DNA from: Cymodocea nodosa
Lineage: Eukaryota > Streptophyta > Magnoliopsida > Alismatales > Cymodoceaceae
Direction of reading: 5' to 3'
Assembly (NCBI GenBank): GCA_036874045.1
Contig: CM072335.1
Location: 8,886,001 to 8,950,000 of the forward strand
DNA: 64,000 nucleotides
The notes under the pieces are model-generated. The model was not told where the DNA came from. It was given only the letters and a program-made list of their open reading frames with translations, and did no database searches. Shown one piece after another: positions 9,455 to 21,637 of this stretch (positions are counted from its first letter, which is position 1; every line of letters starts with the position of its first letter). The translations under genes were made by a program, and so were the position numbers.

Positions 9455-12400
9455 TTAAAGATCTTGTATTGAACATATGCCTAGATTTCTTCTAATATGA
9501 TTAAAAGTTGATTCATTTAAAGGTTTGGTGAAAATATCTGCAAGTTGATTTTCTGTTGGCACAAACTTGAGTGAGATGTTCCATTTTTCCACATGATCCC
9601 TCAAAAAATGATGTCTGATCTCGATATGCTTGGCTCTGGAATGAAACACTGTATTCTTAGATAAACTGATTGCACTACTATTATCATAGAATATGATGGT
9701 ATTCTGAATCTTCAGTCTATAGTCTGCTAAAGTTTGCTGCATCCAAAGGATTTGAGCACAACACAGTCCTGCTGCAATATATTCGACTTCAATAGTAGAT
9801 AATGCAATACAGTTTTGTTTCCTACTAAACTAGGAGATTAATGAATTTCCAAGTAGTTGGCATGTGCCACTAGTACTTTTTATGTCAGATCTGCTGCCTA
9901 CATAATCTGCATCACTATAGCTTGTTAATATCAAATTACTATCAGCTGAGTAGAATAGTTTGCAATCTTTGGTGCCTTGTAGATATTTGAAAATTCTTTT
10001 GACTGATTTCAAATGAGATTCCTTGGGTAATGCTTGAAATCTAGCACACAAGCATACACTGAACATAATATCTAGCCTGCTTGTTGAAAGATACAACAGG
10101 GATCCAATCATGCCTCTATATTTCTTTGGATCCACTACAACACTTGAATCATCCATTTCAAGTTTAGTGCTTGAGCTCATTGGAGTATTTGTAGATTTGA
10201 TATTTTCATAACCAAATTTCTTTAACATTTCTTTGCAGTATTTCTCTTGGTTGACAAAGATGCCATTTTGAACTTGATGAATTTGTAATCCTAAGAAAAA
10301 CTTTAATTCTCCCATCATGCTCATTTCAAATTTATTTTCATCAAATTTTGAAATCCATGACAGAGTTCTTTTGAAGTGGCTCCAAAAACTATATCATCAA
10401 CATATATTTGTACAATCAAAATGTGCAAATGAAAAGTTTTGATAAACAAAGTGCTGTCCACTTTGCCTATAGAGAAATTGTTTTCAGTTAAGAACTTTTT
10501 CAATTTCTCATACCAAGCCCTGGGTGCCTATTTCAGACCATATAAAGTCTTTCTTAGTTTGTAGACATGATCTGGTTTGACTTCATCTTCAAATCCAGGA
10601 GGTTGTTTAACAAACACTTCTTCTTGAATTTCTCCATTTAAAAAGGCACTTTTCACATCCATCTGAAATAATCTTATCTTCATACTACTTGCAAAAGCAA
10701 GCAACATTCTGATAGCTTCTATTCTAGCTACAAGTGCAAAAGTTTCTTCATAGTCAATACCTTCCTACTAATTATAGCCTTATGCAACTAGTCGAGCTTT
10801 ATTTCTAAGTATGTTACCTTCTTCATCTAATTTGTTTTTGAAAATCCATTTAATTCCAATGATGGATTTTCCTACAGGTTTTTCTACTAGTTCCTAAACA
10901 TTGTTTTACTGGAACTAATTTAATTCTTCTTGCATAGCCATTGTCTAGTAGATATCTTTACAAACTTCATCTACTAATTTTGGCTTTATTTCTGACACAA
11001 ATGCACAAAAATTGTAGATATCTTGCGCTTTGCTTCGAGTTTGTATCCCTTTAGATATATTTCCAATTATTTGTTCCACGGGATGATCAGATCTGAACTT
11101 CCAATTATTATGCTTCTGAAACCTATGGTTATGATTCTGGTCTGAAGCTTGGGATTTTAGTGTCTACTTACGATTATCATCTTTAAAGTGTTCATTATCA
11201 CTATCACTATTAATCTTCAAATTTTTGAAATTCTGTATCAGATCTTCATTAAACTGAACATTTATACTTTCTTCTACTCTTCTGTCTTTGGCAAAATATA
11301 CTTTGTAAGCTTTGCTTCTGGATGAGTATCCAACAAGTATGGTAGGTTTAGACTTTGCATCAAACTTGTCTTTAGCATTTCCAATGTTTAAGACAAAGCA
11401 TTTGCATCCAAATGTCTTAAAGTAACCAACATTTGGAGTCTTATCAAACCAAATTTCAAATGGTGTCTTCTTCAACATAGATCTAATGTGAGTTCTGTTG
11501 GAAATGTGATAAGCTGTTCCTACAGCTTCTGCCTAGAGAAATTTTGGTAGATCAATGGCATTCAACATAGTTCTAGCCATTTCTTGCAATGTCCTATTTT
11601 TCCTTTCCACAACTCCATTTTGAGCTAGAGTTCTAGGACAGGAAAATTCATGCAGAATTCCAAATGAATTGCAAAGATTTTCAAATTCATAGTTTTCAAA
11701 TTCTCCTCCATGATCACTTCTGATTTTCTTCACTATTAGTTCCTTCTAATTCTGAACTCTTATGCAGAAGTTTCTAAACTCATTGAAGTTTCATTCTTAT
11801 GCGTCAAAAATATTACCCAAGTTAATCTAGAGAAATCATCAACAATAACAAAGGTATATTTTCGACCCCCAAGACTTGATACTTGAGAAGGGCCAAATAA
11901 ATCCAGATGTAGCAGTTCTAATGGCCTTTTGGTGGTAACTTCATTTTTACTGTGAAGAGCAGTTCTCTTTTGCTTCCCTAGCATACAATCACTGCACGCC
12001 CTATCTTGCTTAAATGAAAGTTTAGGTAGACCCTTAACAAGATCACCCTTGGATAACTTTCTAAGAGTCTTCATACTGATGTGTCCAAGTCTTTTGTGCC
12101 ACACCCAATCATCTTCACTAGAAGCTATCAAACAGGAATTGCTTGTAGAATTTTCATATGGAAAGTTTAATGTATAAATTGAGCAATTTCTAATACCAGT
12201 AAATTTTATTTCATTTGTAGCTGGATCAATAATGTGACAATTTTCAGTAGTAAAAGAGACTGTATAACCTTTATCACATAATTGTCCTACACTTAATAAA
12301 TTTTGTTTTAATCCATTTACATGCAATACATTTTCAATTATACCATTTTAAGATGTAATATTTCCTATTGTAGTTATTTTACACTTTTCATTATTACTAA

Positions 12401-14095
12401 ACTTAACAGATCTTGAACTTAAGCTTTTAACAGAATCAAGAAAACTTTTCTCACCTGTCATGTACTTTGAGCATCCACTGTCCATAATCCATCTTGTTGT
12501 ACGTGCTTAGAGCTCCTTGTCATCCTACAAATTATACTAAAATTAAGGCTTTTGGTACCCAAATCTTCTTGGGTCCAGTAGAGTTAGTCCTTAAAACATT
12601 AAATCTATTGCCTCTTGGCAGCCACATATGACCTGATCTTCTTTTGATGGCAAACACAATGGTGCCATCTTTATATGATCGAATCATTCCACCATAATAA
12701 GGTACTTCCTGTGGTGTAGCATACCCTAGGCCATATTTACTTTCATTAGGTAGTTGAGATCCTATAATTTTATTTAGTCCTTTTTGACCTTGAGTAAATT
12801 TACATATAGTATTTTTCAAATCAGATATTGTGGTTACTAAGTTTTTATTTTCTTCTTTCAATTTACGGTTATCACAATTATATTTATCCAAGTTAGATTT
12901 CAGATTTCTATTTTCAACTACAGAAGTTTCTAATTCAACTAAAGAATCTTCTAAGCAATGATTTAACCCTTTAATTTCTTTCTTAAATTCCCTACATTTA
13001 ATATATAAATTATCTATAGTAGACAGAAGGCTATTAATATCTATTTCATCATGCTCATCTTCTGAACTAGAGGAAGAAGTGGAACATACCTCTTGAGCTG
13101 CAAAACACACATTTGCTGTAACTTCATCTTCACAATCAGATGAACTACTTGATGAGCAACTGTCATCCCACGTAGCTTTGAGTGCCATCTTCTTTTTGTC
13201 CTTCCATCTCTTCTTCTTATCTACCTGATCCTCTTCTGTCTGAAATGGACAGAAAGTCTGTATGTGTCCTTTCCTTTTGCATTTAAAGCAAGTAGGAACA
13301 ATTCTTTTAGAGGAGCTGGTCTTATTCTTTTTCTTCATGAATTTTCTGAAGTTCCTTGCTAGCAACATGATCTCATCATCATTTGAGCTTGGAGCTTCTT
13401 CTGTTGAAGGAAATGCTATTTCTTTTTTCTTCTCAGCTTTCTTTTCAACAGCTCATTCCTACTCTTTCCAGTCTTTCATTTGAACTTCGTAGGCTAGAAG
13501 ATTGCCCAACAGTTCTTCAACCGTGTAATTATTGAGATCCTTGGAATCTTGGATAGATGTGGACTTCTGTTTCCACTCAATAGTTAAGCTCCTCAGGATC
13601 TTTTGTACATGTTCACGAGAAGAAAATTCCTTTCCCAAGCCTTTTAGACTGTTAATAATTTCAATAAATCTTGAAAACATTTCAGTTATGTTTTCATTAT
13701 CATTTATTTTAAACAGTTCTAATTTTCTCAACAGAATATTGATTTTTGTATCTTTTACTTGGCTTGTACCTTCGTGAGTAACTTGAAGGATTTTCTAAGC
13801 CTCATGAGCAGACTTACATGTAGATACTTTATTATATTGTTCAGTAGTTAGTGCACAATATATGGCATTCAGCCCTCTAGCATCTAATTGGATGATTCTC
13901 TCATCCTCTTCAGAACAGTTCATAACATCACTGGTTGGAAGTGTAGTTCCAAGAACAACAATCTCCTAGAGTTTTACATCAGAACTCTTAAGAAAACACT
14001 CCATTCTATTCTTCCAATAGTTATAATTGGAACCATCGAATAGAGGAGGTTTGTGGATGTTTTGTCCCTCAGCAAATTGAGCCATAAATCTAGAT
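9455..14095 (-). pseudogene. Element C: decayed copia gag-pol polyprotein
   Basis: Read from an ATG at 14095 (MAQFAEGQNIHKPPLFDGSN). Order: UBN2-type gag (to about 13459); a zinc knuckle CFKCKRKGHIQTFC (about 13270); an acidic/serine and coiled-coil region (12640-13200); protease motif WIMDSGCSKYMT near 12480; GAG-pre-integrase (VWHKRLGHISMKTLRKLSKG) and integrase core (LLHLDLFGP, then RSDHGGEF and VVERKNR for the D-D-E triad) between about 12300 and 11530; RT with YVDDIVFGAT (about 10400); RNase H ending in LADIFTKPL (9455-9742). Many in-frame stops and at least one frame change break it: two stops in gag, two before the protease, more in integrase and RT. Unlike A/B, no accessory ORF follows. 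Non-functional. Confidence 0.9.
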
Positions 14096-14120
14096 AATTA
14101 AATCTTATAATGGATTTACT

Positions 14121-14133
14121 TGCTCTGATACCA
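14121..14133 (-). promoter_or_regulatory. Primer binding site of element C
   Basis: The minus strand reads TGGTATCAGAGCA, an exact copia-type initiator-methionine tRNA primer site, two bases inside the 5' LTR end at 14136. Confidence 0.9.
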
Positions 14134-14135
14134 AT

Positions 14136-14315
14136 TGTTAGGATTGATAGGCTCACCAGAGGAGGGGTGAATGATGAAGGAGTGTAAGTTTTTAAATATT
14201 TTAACTTTGAATCGATTGATTCAACAAAAGTGAGATGAGATGAATTAAATGAAAGCAAAACAGTAAGAGGAAAATAACACAGCAAATTTTTACGTGGTTC
14301 ACCAACTTGGCTAGA
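14136..14315 (-). repeat. 5' LTR of element C, first piece (U5 side)
   Basis: On the plus strand it begins TGTTAGGATTGATAGGC and matches the start of the short 3' LTR at 8851. It includes the acgtggttcaccaacttgg leader block. It is cut at CTAGA (14311-14315), the target duplication of A; the LTR resumes after CTAGT at 40206-40210. Confidence 0.85.
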
Positions 14316-14579
14316 TGTTGAGTATTTTTGTTTTGAAGATGTGTGTTGAATGAAAATAATCATATTTGCTCAATTACTATTGCTTGTGAAAAGAAATTAA
14401 AATCATCAATTAATACAGAAAAAGCTTACTAATATAAATACTTGTCTGTATTGGATCTGAAGTTAATAACTAGTCGTTTTGTTGCATTAATTTCTCATTT
14501 AGCTAAACGTTAAGTTAACGTGTATTTTTATTGAAAAGCATGATATGTTTTAAAGTTATATCTTCTGTATCATGAACAG

Positions 14580-15260
14580 TACACGTTTAGACAACTCGTT
14601 AAGTTAGAGTTTTGTTTGTATAGAGGTCACATAAGAACTCGTTGAGTTAAAGACTTAAAGGTTAAAATAGGTCACGTGATAACTCGTTAAGTTAGTGAGT
14701 AAAAGAAGAGACGAACTCGTTAAGTTAGTGTTATACACGTGGTGAAATTATAAGTTATGAATGTTGTATTATATCACGTGAGGTGCACATGTTTAACTCG
14801 TTAAGTTAACATAACTAAACGCGTTGAGTTGCTATATTAAACACTAAGGCAACGCGTTAGGTTAGCGTTATAAACTTAAGTTGTTATTTTTGCACGTGGT
14901 AAAATTCTTATTATAAAAACATTTGTTTACTACTAAATTGGTGAGTTAAAGTTTTTCGGAGACTTATAGTCATAACTATCTAAAAGGTAACTTAAGTCAT
15001 GTTTTCAGGTCTTGACACGTGTCTCACTAGTTTTATAATATAAAGAGTTTTTCGGTGACTTACATCCGTAACTATCCGAAACTTAAACTATTTTCGGTGA
15101 GTTATCGTTTAACCTTTTGAAAGAAAGGTTAAGCTGGTTTGTTGAGTTAGCATAACACCACAGACTTAGTTCGTTGAGTTAGCTACAGTGCATGTCACGT
15201 GAAATGGCACATGAGGAACTCGTTAAGTTAGAAACGTTAAGTTATATATATATACTTGTG
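14580..15260 (+). promoter_or_regulatory. Motif array and G-boxes in A 5' LTR U3
   Basis: Repeated AACTCGTTAAGTTAG (for example about 14680, 14714, 14795, 15215) and variants, interspersed with CACGTG. A recurrent composite is ggtcacgtgagaactcgttaag-like: G-box, two to three bases, then the motif. CACGTG is the known core for plant bHLH and bZIP factors. Binding here is inference. Confidence 0.6.
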
Positions 15261-15500
15261 TTACTCGTTTAGTTAACATTAAAGTAACGACTTCTTATTA
15301 CACTGATGAAAAATTTTTAGACAAGAAAGTTTATTTTGTAGGAAATTTTTCAGAGATCTAAGACTAATAATTAAAGAAAATTCGAAATATAAACGTGGGT
15401 TGGAACATGTGTGTTTCGATGAAGGAAAAAGAAAAGATGTGGAGAAGTGGAAAACTGGTAGTGATTAAACGTGGAGGATATGCCTGAAATGAAGATACAG

Positions 15501-15509
15501 TATAAAAGG
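15501..15509 (+). promoter_or_regulatory. TATA box of A 5' LTR
   Basis: TATAAAAGG, conserved at the same place in the A 3' LTR (39639-39647) and both B LTRs (27405-27413, 38262-38270), and mutated to TATAGAAGG in E. The start of transcription would fall around 15530, just before the first leader hairpin. Confidence 0.75.
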
Positions 15510-15533
15510 CATAGAGTTCTCGTTGATCAAACC

Positions 15534-15612
15534 ATCCTTGCACATAAAATGAAAAATCTTTTCAAGGATCAAACCATCCCTGCACACCAAAAGAAAAATC
15601 TTTTTTAGGGAT
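15534..15612 (+). other. Two tandem leader hairpins with compensatory stem change (A 5' LTR)
   Basis: Unit 1 pairs ATCCTTG (15534-15540) with CAAGGAT (15563-15569). Unit 2, a diverged tandem copy, pairs ATCCCTG (15576-15582) with TAGGGAT (15606-15612); in the A 3' LTR the same arm is CAGGGAT (39744-39750). The two units differ at paired positions so that the stem is kept. A second tandem pair (tcagtgaagc...gtcactga) follows at about 15655-15760. Confidence 0.55.
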
Positions 15613-16072
15613 CAAAAACACCTCTTCGGGCAAAATCTATCAAGTGGAAGAAAATTCAATGAAGCATAAAAAGGTAAGATTTTCGTCACTGAATATTTGA
15701 AGTATCAGAAGAAAGCAAATTTGGTGAAGCATAAAAAGACAAGATATTCGTCACTGAAGAATTACTGAAGAAGAAAGAAGAAGAAGAAGAAGAAAGATCT
15801 CGAACAGGGAGAAATATTTTAAATTCCGCAAATTAGTTTTCTTTGTTTGTAGTTATGAAATTGTATAGATGAAACATGGTATCGAAATATAATTGCATCT
15901 ACAATTTCTAAGGAGAATTGAATTGTATATTGTAATTGAAACCTTTAATAAAAATGATTTTATGAAAACAATGTCTCGACTTGTTTTTGAGTTTTAAAGT
16001 TTCAATTATATTTCAGAAAATATTAAAATACACAATTCACCCCCCTCTTGTGTAGCCATACGATCCTACAAG

Positions 16073-16084
16073 TGGTATTAGATC
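16073..16084 (+). promoter_or_regulatory. Primer binding site of A (decayed)
   Basis: TGGTATTAGATC, two mismatches from the TGGTATCAGAGC seen intact in B at 27971. It lies two bases after the LTR end. Confidence 0.85.
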
Positions 16085-16270
16085 TTTGTTAATAATCTTT
16101 GATATAAAATCTATACCAACTTATTTAATATCATTGCTTATTCTACCTTCCTTGTTTTTAAATAGAAATTAATATCTGAGCATACGTTTAACTTTCTTGA
16201 TTTAAGGCTCAAGTTGTTTTAAAGCTTTTAGACTATTTAAAATCAAATAGGTTGAAAAATCTAAGGTAAG

Positions 16271-18517
16271 ATGGCTACTGGAAATGGTAATTTTTCTTTA
16301 TATAAAGGCTAAAATCTTAATCGTCCTCCTTTATTTGATGGAATACATTTTGAATATTGGAAATATAGGATGATTGTTTTTCTTCAAAGTATAGATCATA
16401 AGTTGTGGTTCATGATTTCTAAACCATATACTCCATTAACTACTCCTTATAATACTTGGACAATTACTGAAAAAGAAAATGAAACTCTGAATGCTAAGGG
16501 CTTAAATATTTTATTTTGTGCATTGAGTTATGAACAGTTCAATAAAGTGTCGGCATATAAATTTTCTTATGAGGTGTGGCATGCATTAAAAGTTTCACAT
16601 GAAGGTACTTCTCAAGTTAAAGAGACAAAAATAAACATGTTGATTCATAAGTATGAACTCTTTAAGATGCATGAAGACGAAAATGTTTCTGAGATGTTTT
16701 CCAGATTTCTTGATATCATAAACTCTTTAAAATGTTTAGGAAAGAATTTTGAATAGAAGGATTTGGTGAGGAAAATTCTAAGATCCCTAAGTTCTAAATG
16801 GTCTCAAAAAGTAACATTAATTGAGGAGTCACGAGATTTAAATGTTTATACTATGAATGAACTTATAGGAAATTTAACAGTTTATAAAGTTCAATTAAAT
16901 GAATCACTGAGTCACAACAAACTAAAAATGAAGAAAGAAATAGCCTTCAAAATTAATTCAGATTCTGATATATCTACTGATTCTGACAAGGATTTGATTT
17001 TGCTGACTAGGAAATTCAAGAAAGCGTGGAAAGCTAGGAAACAACAAAGGAACAAAAATGATAAACCCTCAACGCCAAAATCACTAAATGACAAGAATTC
17101 TTCATCTAGAAAGTATGTATGTTACAATTGTAAGAAACCTAGACATCTTTCTCCAGATTGTCCTATGAGGAAAAATGAAAAGCAAAGTAAGACAAATTAG
17201 AAGAAGACGGCTCAGAAAACTCAAAAAAAGTTTTACAAGAAAAAGGCTTTGAAGGTCACTTGGGATGACACATTTGAAGAGTCTGAATCTGAGGAATCAA
17301 CCTCAAAATCTTCACATTCAGAAGGAGAACAAGAGTTAGAAGACGTTGCTCATGTGTGCTTCATGGCAGATGAGTCTAAGGTAATATCTGATCCTGAAAG
17401 TCATTCAGATTTCAACTTTGATGAATTATTATGTGCTTATCATGCATTATTATAAAAACTTAAAGTATGTAAACTGGAAAATAAGAATATTAGAAAATCT
17501 TCGTCCATTATGGAAGAAGAAATTTTTTTCCTGTCTACTACATTAGAAAAGTTTAAATGTGATATTGAAAATCATGCTAGAGATTTGCAAAAATTTAGAT
17601 TTAATGAATGTATCTTGCATGAACAAATACAGAATATAAATGCTGAAAAATTAAAGATAAAATCTGAAAATGAAATGTTGAGAAACAATATAAATGAACT
17701 TGAATTAGAGATAGATAAATTAAAATTGAGAGAGCAAGATTTAAATTCCATTGAGAAATGGAATTTAAGTCAAACTAAGTTAGACAAACTAACTAGTACC
17801 CCTGCGGTGTCTTATAAATTTGGCTTAGGATTTGATTATCCTGAATCTCAAGCCAATAAAGGATTTATTAGTTGCAGTTTAAGTAAATCTAAGACAAAAC
17901 TTCCTTTTATTATGAAACAAGGTAATAAATATGTAGAAGTAGGTACTTTAAGGGATGAATCATGCAGTAATAATATAAATCAATGTGATTTGTCAAATTG
18001 TACTTCTAATATGACTATAAATGTTTCTAAAAATCTTGTTTCTTGTTCTGGAAATTCAGTTTCTAATGTTTCTAAAATTTCAGACAATTGTAGTAAACTG
18101 AAAATTCAGAAACTTGAGCATGTAATTCAATACACTGGTATTAGACCAATTACTCATTCTGCATGTGATAAAACTAAAAATTCTTGTGTAGAAAAAGATT
18201 TTGTATGTACGGAAAATGTTAATACAAGTACAAAATCTTGGTATAAACTTACTGAAATGTATAAGCATGACCAAAATAAATTAACATTTGATAAAAATCT
18301 ATTTGGTATTGATTATACTACATCTGAAAACAAAAAGAATGATTGTAAAAGTAATAATGCTATATGTGAGTATGAAGCTAATGATAAATCAATAGTACTT
18401 ACCACTAATAAAAATATAAATGACAATGTTAAACTATTTTTAAACAAAAAGAAGAAATATGCGTTTAATGAACTTGGTCCTCAACAACATTGGATACTAA
18501 GAAAATTTTTTTCTTAA
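16271..18517 (+). pseudogene. Element A gag (UBN2 gag, zinc knuckle, coiled-coil extension)
   Basis: Starts MATGNGNFSLYKG, then a stop (TAA, codon 14) where Q is expected before NLNRPPLFDG; the same stop is in B. The capsid domain covers about 16320-16960, with a TAG near 16757 where B has CAG. The zinc knuckle CYNCKKPRHLSPDC lies near 17120-17160 and has lost the usual glycine (GH to RH); B keeps it. A TAG (17198-17200) and a TAA (17453-17455) follow, both CAG/CAA in B. The C-terminal part (17510-18517) is rich in K, E, N and L with heptad-like stretches, then ends GPQQHWILRKFFS and a TAA shared with B just before the protease. Confidence 0.85.
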
Positions 18518-21500
18518 TTTGTGTTGCAAGAGGAAAATACATCAAAATGGATCTTGGACAGTGGAGCGTCAAGTCACATGACCAGACAGAAAAGTCTATT
18601 ATAAAATTTTACAAATACCATGAAAGGAAGTGTAACATTTGGAAACAAAAGCAAAGATAAAATCATAGGTATGGGCAATGTTCAAATAAATCCTACTTGT
18701 GTTATTTCGAATGTACTATATGTCGAAAACCTAGGATTTAATTTGCTGAGTGTCATAAAACTAACTGAAAATGGATATTATGTAGTGTTTGAAGATAATG
18801 TATGCAAAATAATTGATAAAAATAAAGATGAAATTAAGTTTATTGCTAAAAGAAGAGGTTATGTATGTATTTTAACTTTACCTTTTGGTGCAGTTGATTT
18901 AAATTCATGTTTTCTAGCTGAAACTAGTGATGCATATCTATGGCATAGAAGGATTGGGCATATAAATATGAAACTGTTACATAAACTATCTAGAAAACAT
19001 TTAGTGAGAGGTTTACCAAAGATTAAATACTCAAAGGACTTTATGTGTGATGCATGTGAGTTAGGTAAACTTCACAAAAACTCTTTTAAATCCAAAACTG
19101 ATATTTCAAGCAAGAGAGTCTTAGAACTTATACATATGGATCTATTTGGACCAACAAGAATCATGAGTCTTGGTGGTAAACGGTATGTATTTGTTTTAGT
19201 AGATGACTTCTCTAGATACACTTGGGTATATTTTCTAGCATCTAAGACAGAAGTTTTTGAAAAAATTAAAATGTTTTGTAATTTTGTTCAAAACGAGCAG
19301 AGTGTCTCTATTCAAAAACTTAGGAGTGATCATGGAACTGAATTTGATAATGATCAAATGGATAACTATTGTAATGAGCAAGACATTGATCACATATTTT
19401 TTTTTCCAAGAGCACCGTGTCAAAATGGTGTTGTTGAGAGAAAAAATAGATCACTTCAAGAAATGGCCAGAACTATGTTGAATGAACATAAGTTACCTCA
19501 AAATCTTTGGGCAGAAGTAGTAAATACAGCTTGTTATGTTATTAACAAAAGTCATTTAAGACCTCATGTTAATAAAACTCCTTTTGAAATTATGTTTAAT
19601 AGAGTTCCAAAAATTTCCTATATGAAACCATTTGGCTGCAAGTGTTTTATTCTAAATACTAATGATAAAAGGGATAAATTTCAAGCCAAATCGGATGAAG
19701 GAATTTTTGTAGGTTACTCTACTAGAAGTAAAGCCTATAGAGTATATAACAAGACTTCTAGGACTATTGAAGAAACCCTCCATGTAAACTTCAATGAAAA
19801 TTCTCTTAGAGAATCTCAATCTAAAGCTGATAATGATGATATGATCAATTTTTCAAATGAGTTAGAGATCAATAGAGAGATTGATGATTTATTTGAGAAA
19901 ATCAACAATATAAACTTAAATGATCAAACTAATGATGAAAGTGATGTACCTTCAGATGTTGATGAGAATACTGAGGAAAATCAAAGAAATTGGCGTTATT
20001 CTTCATCACATCCTATCACTCAAGTCATTGGTAATATTAATGAGGGAGTTAAAACTAGAGCTTCAATAAATTTAAATAGTATGTGTATGTTTGTTTTTAT
20101 GGTGGAACCAAGGAATATACAAGAAGCATTTTTTGATGAAAATTGGATAGTGTCAATGCAAGAAGAACTAAATCAATTCATCAGAAATGATGTATGGGAA
20201 TTAGTCTCTCCACTAGAAAATCAGTCCATAATAGGTTCAAAGTGGATCTTTAGAAATAAAACTAACGAAACTAGTCAAATTATAAGGAATAAAGCTAGAT
20301 TAGTTGCACAAAGGTATACACAGGAAGAAGGATTAGATTATGATGAAACATTTGCTCCTATGGCTAGGTTAGAAAGTATTAGAATATTATTGGCCTATGC
20401 TTGTTGTATGGATTTTAAATTATATCAAATGGATGTAAAGAGCGCATTTCTAAATGGTTTAATTAATGAAGAAGTCTATGTAAAACAATCACCTAGATTT
20501 GAAGATATTAAAAATCCTGACTTTGTGTATAAATTGAAGAAAGCCTTATATGGTTTGAAGCAAGCACCTAGATCATGGTATGAAAGATTGTCTACTCTTT
20601 TAATAGAAAAAGGCTATATCATGGGAAAAGTGGATCATACTCTATTTATTAAGAGAGATGGTAAAGATCAGAATGTTGTTGAAATATACGTGGATGATAT
20701 AATCTTTGGAGCAACCTCTAATAAGTTGATAGAAATATTTTCTGAAGAGATGACTAATCAGTTTGAAATGAGTATGATAGGAGAACTTTCATATTTTCTA
20801 GGACTTCAAATTAAGCAAATGGATAAATGTATATTTTTAAATCAGGAAAAATATGTAGATGAAATGCTTAAGAAATTTAATTTTAATGATACAAGGATTC
20901 GAGGAACTCCTATGAGTACTACTTTAAAGTTAGAAATTGATGACATAGGAAAATCTATAGATCAAAGAAAATATAGAAGTATGATTGGTTCTTTACTATA
21001 TTTGACTGCTAGTAGACCTGATATTATGTTTGCTGTGTGTGTTTGTGCTACATTTCAATCTAATCCTAAAGAATCACACTTAATTGCAGTTAAAAGAATA
21101 TTTAGATATATACAAGGAACTAAAAATTTTGGATTGTATTATTCTAAGGATAGTTCAATAGATCTTATAGGATATACTGATGCTGATTATGTAGGATCTA
21201 AATCTGATAGAAAGAGTACCAGTGGCACATGTCAATTATAGGGAAATAATTTGGTGTCATGGTTTAGTAAAAAGCAAAATTGTGTAGCACTTTCCACTAC
21301 AGAAGTTGAATATGTTGCTGCTGCACTGTGTTGCACTCAGATTCTTTGGATAAGGCAAACTTTAGAAGATTTTGGATTATCTTATGATACAACTGATATT
21401 TATTGTGACAGTAGTTCTGCAATAAATCTTTCCAAAAATCCTGTATTACATTCAAGAGCAAAGCATATAGAGGTTAGACATCATTTTCTAAGAGATAATG

Positions 21501-21637
21501 TAATTAAAAGAAAAATTAAATTAGAATTTGTGTCTAGGAAAAATCAATTAGCTGATATATTTACAAAACCTCTAGACGAAAATACATTCTGCAACATTAT
21601 ATTAAATTTAGGTGTTTTTTGGCTTTGTGATGTGTAA
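18518..21637 (+). pseudogene. Element A pol: protease-integrase-RT-RNase H
   Basis: Copia order. Protease motif WILDSGASSHMT at about 18549-18584, then a TAA near 18602 (CAA in B). From 18620 an 873-codon frame is open: GAG-pre-integrase (LWHRRIGHINMK...CDACELGK, HHCC residues), integrase core with D in IHMDLFGP, D in LRSDHGTEF and E in GVVERKNR, then RT with DETFAPMARLE, QMDVKSAFLNG and the catalytic YVDDIIFGAT, then RNase H (DADYVGSKSDRKSTSG). A TAG at about 21239 (TTG in B) interrupts RNase H, which continues 21251-21637 with DSSSAINLSKN and LADIFTKPL. Only the two stops disable it within pol, so it is well preserved but not intact. Confidence 0.9.

Larger units (their letters stand above)
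14316..16070 (+). repeat. 5' LTR of element A (1755 bp)
   Basis: TGTTGAGTATTTTTG...ccatacgatcctaCA. U3 (about 14580-15260) carries many CTCGTTAAGTTAG, GTTGAGTTA and TCGGTGAGTTA motifs and six CACGTG sites (near 14672, 14736, 14775, 14893, 15016 and 15187), several directly beside a CTCGTTAAGTTA. The segment about 14937-15138 is absent from B's LTRs and looks like the D/G-type module (acacgtgtc, cttaagtc, TTTCGG). A TATA box at 15501 and paired hairpins follow. The 3' LTR is 1752 bp once B is removed. Confidence 0.9.

Noticed and set aside
13974-14363. 129-codon minus ORF overlapping the start of C gag and the A/C junction
   Set aside because: It crosses the insertion edge between C and A and is in a different frame from gag.
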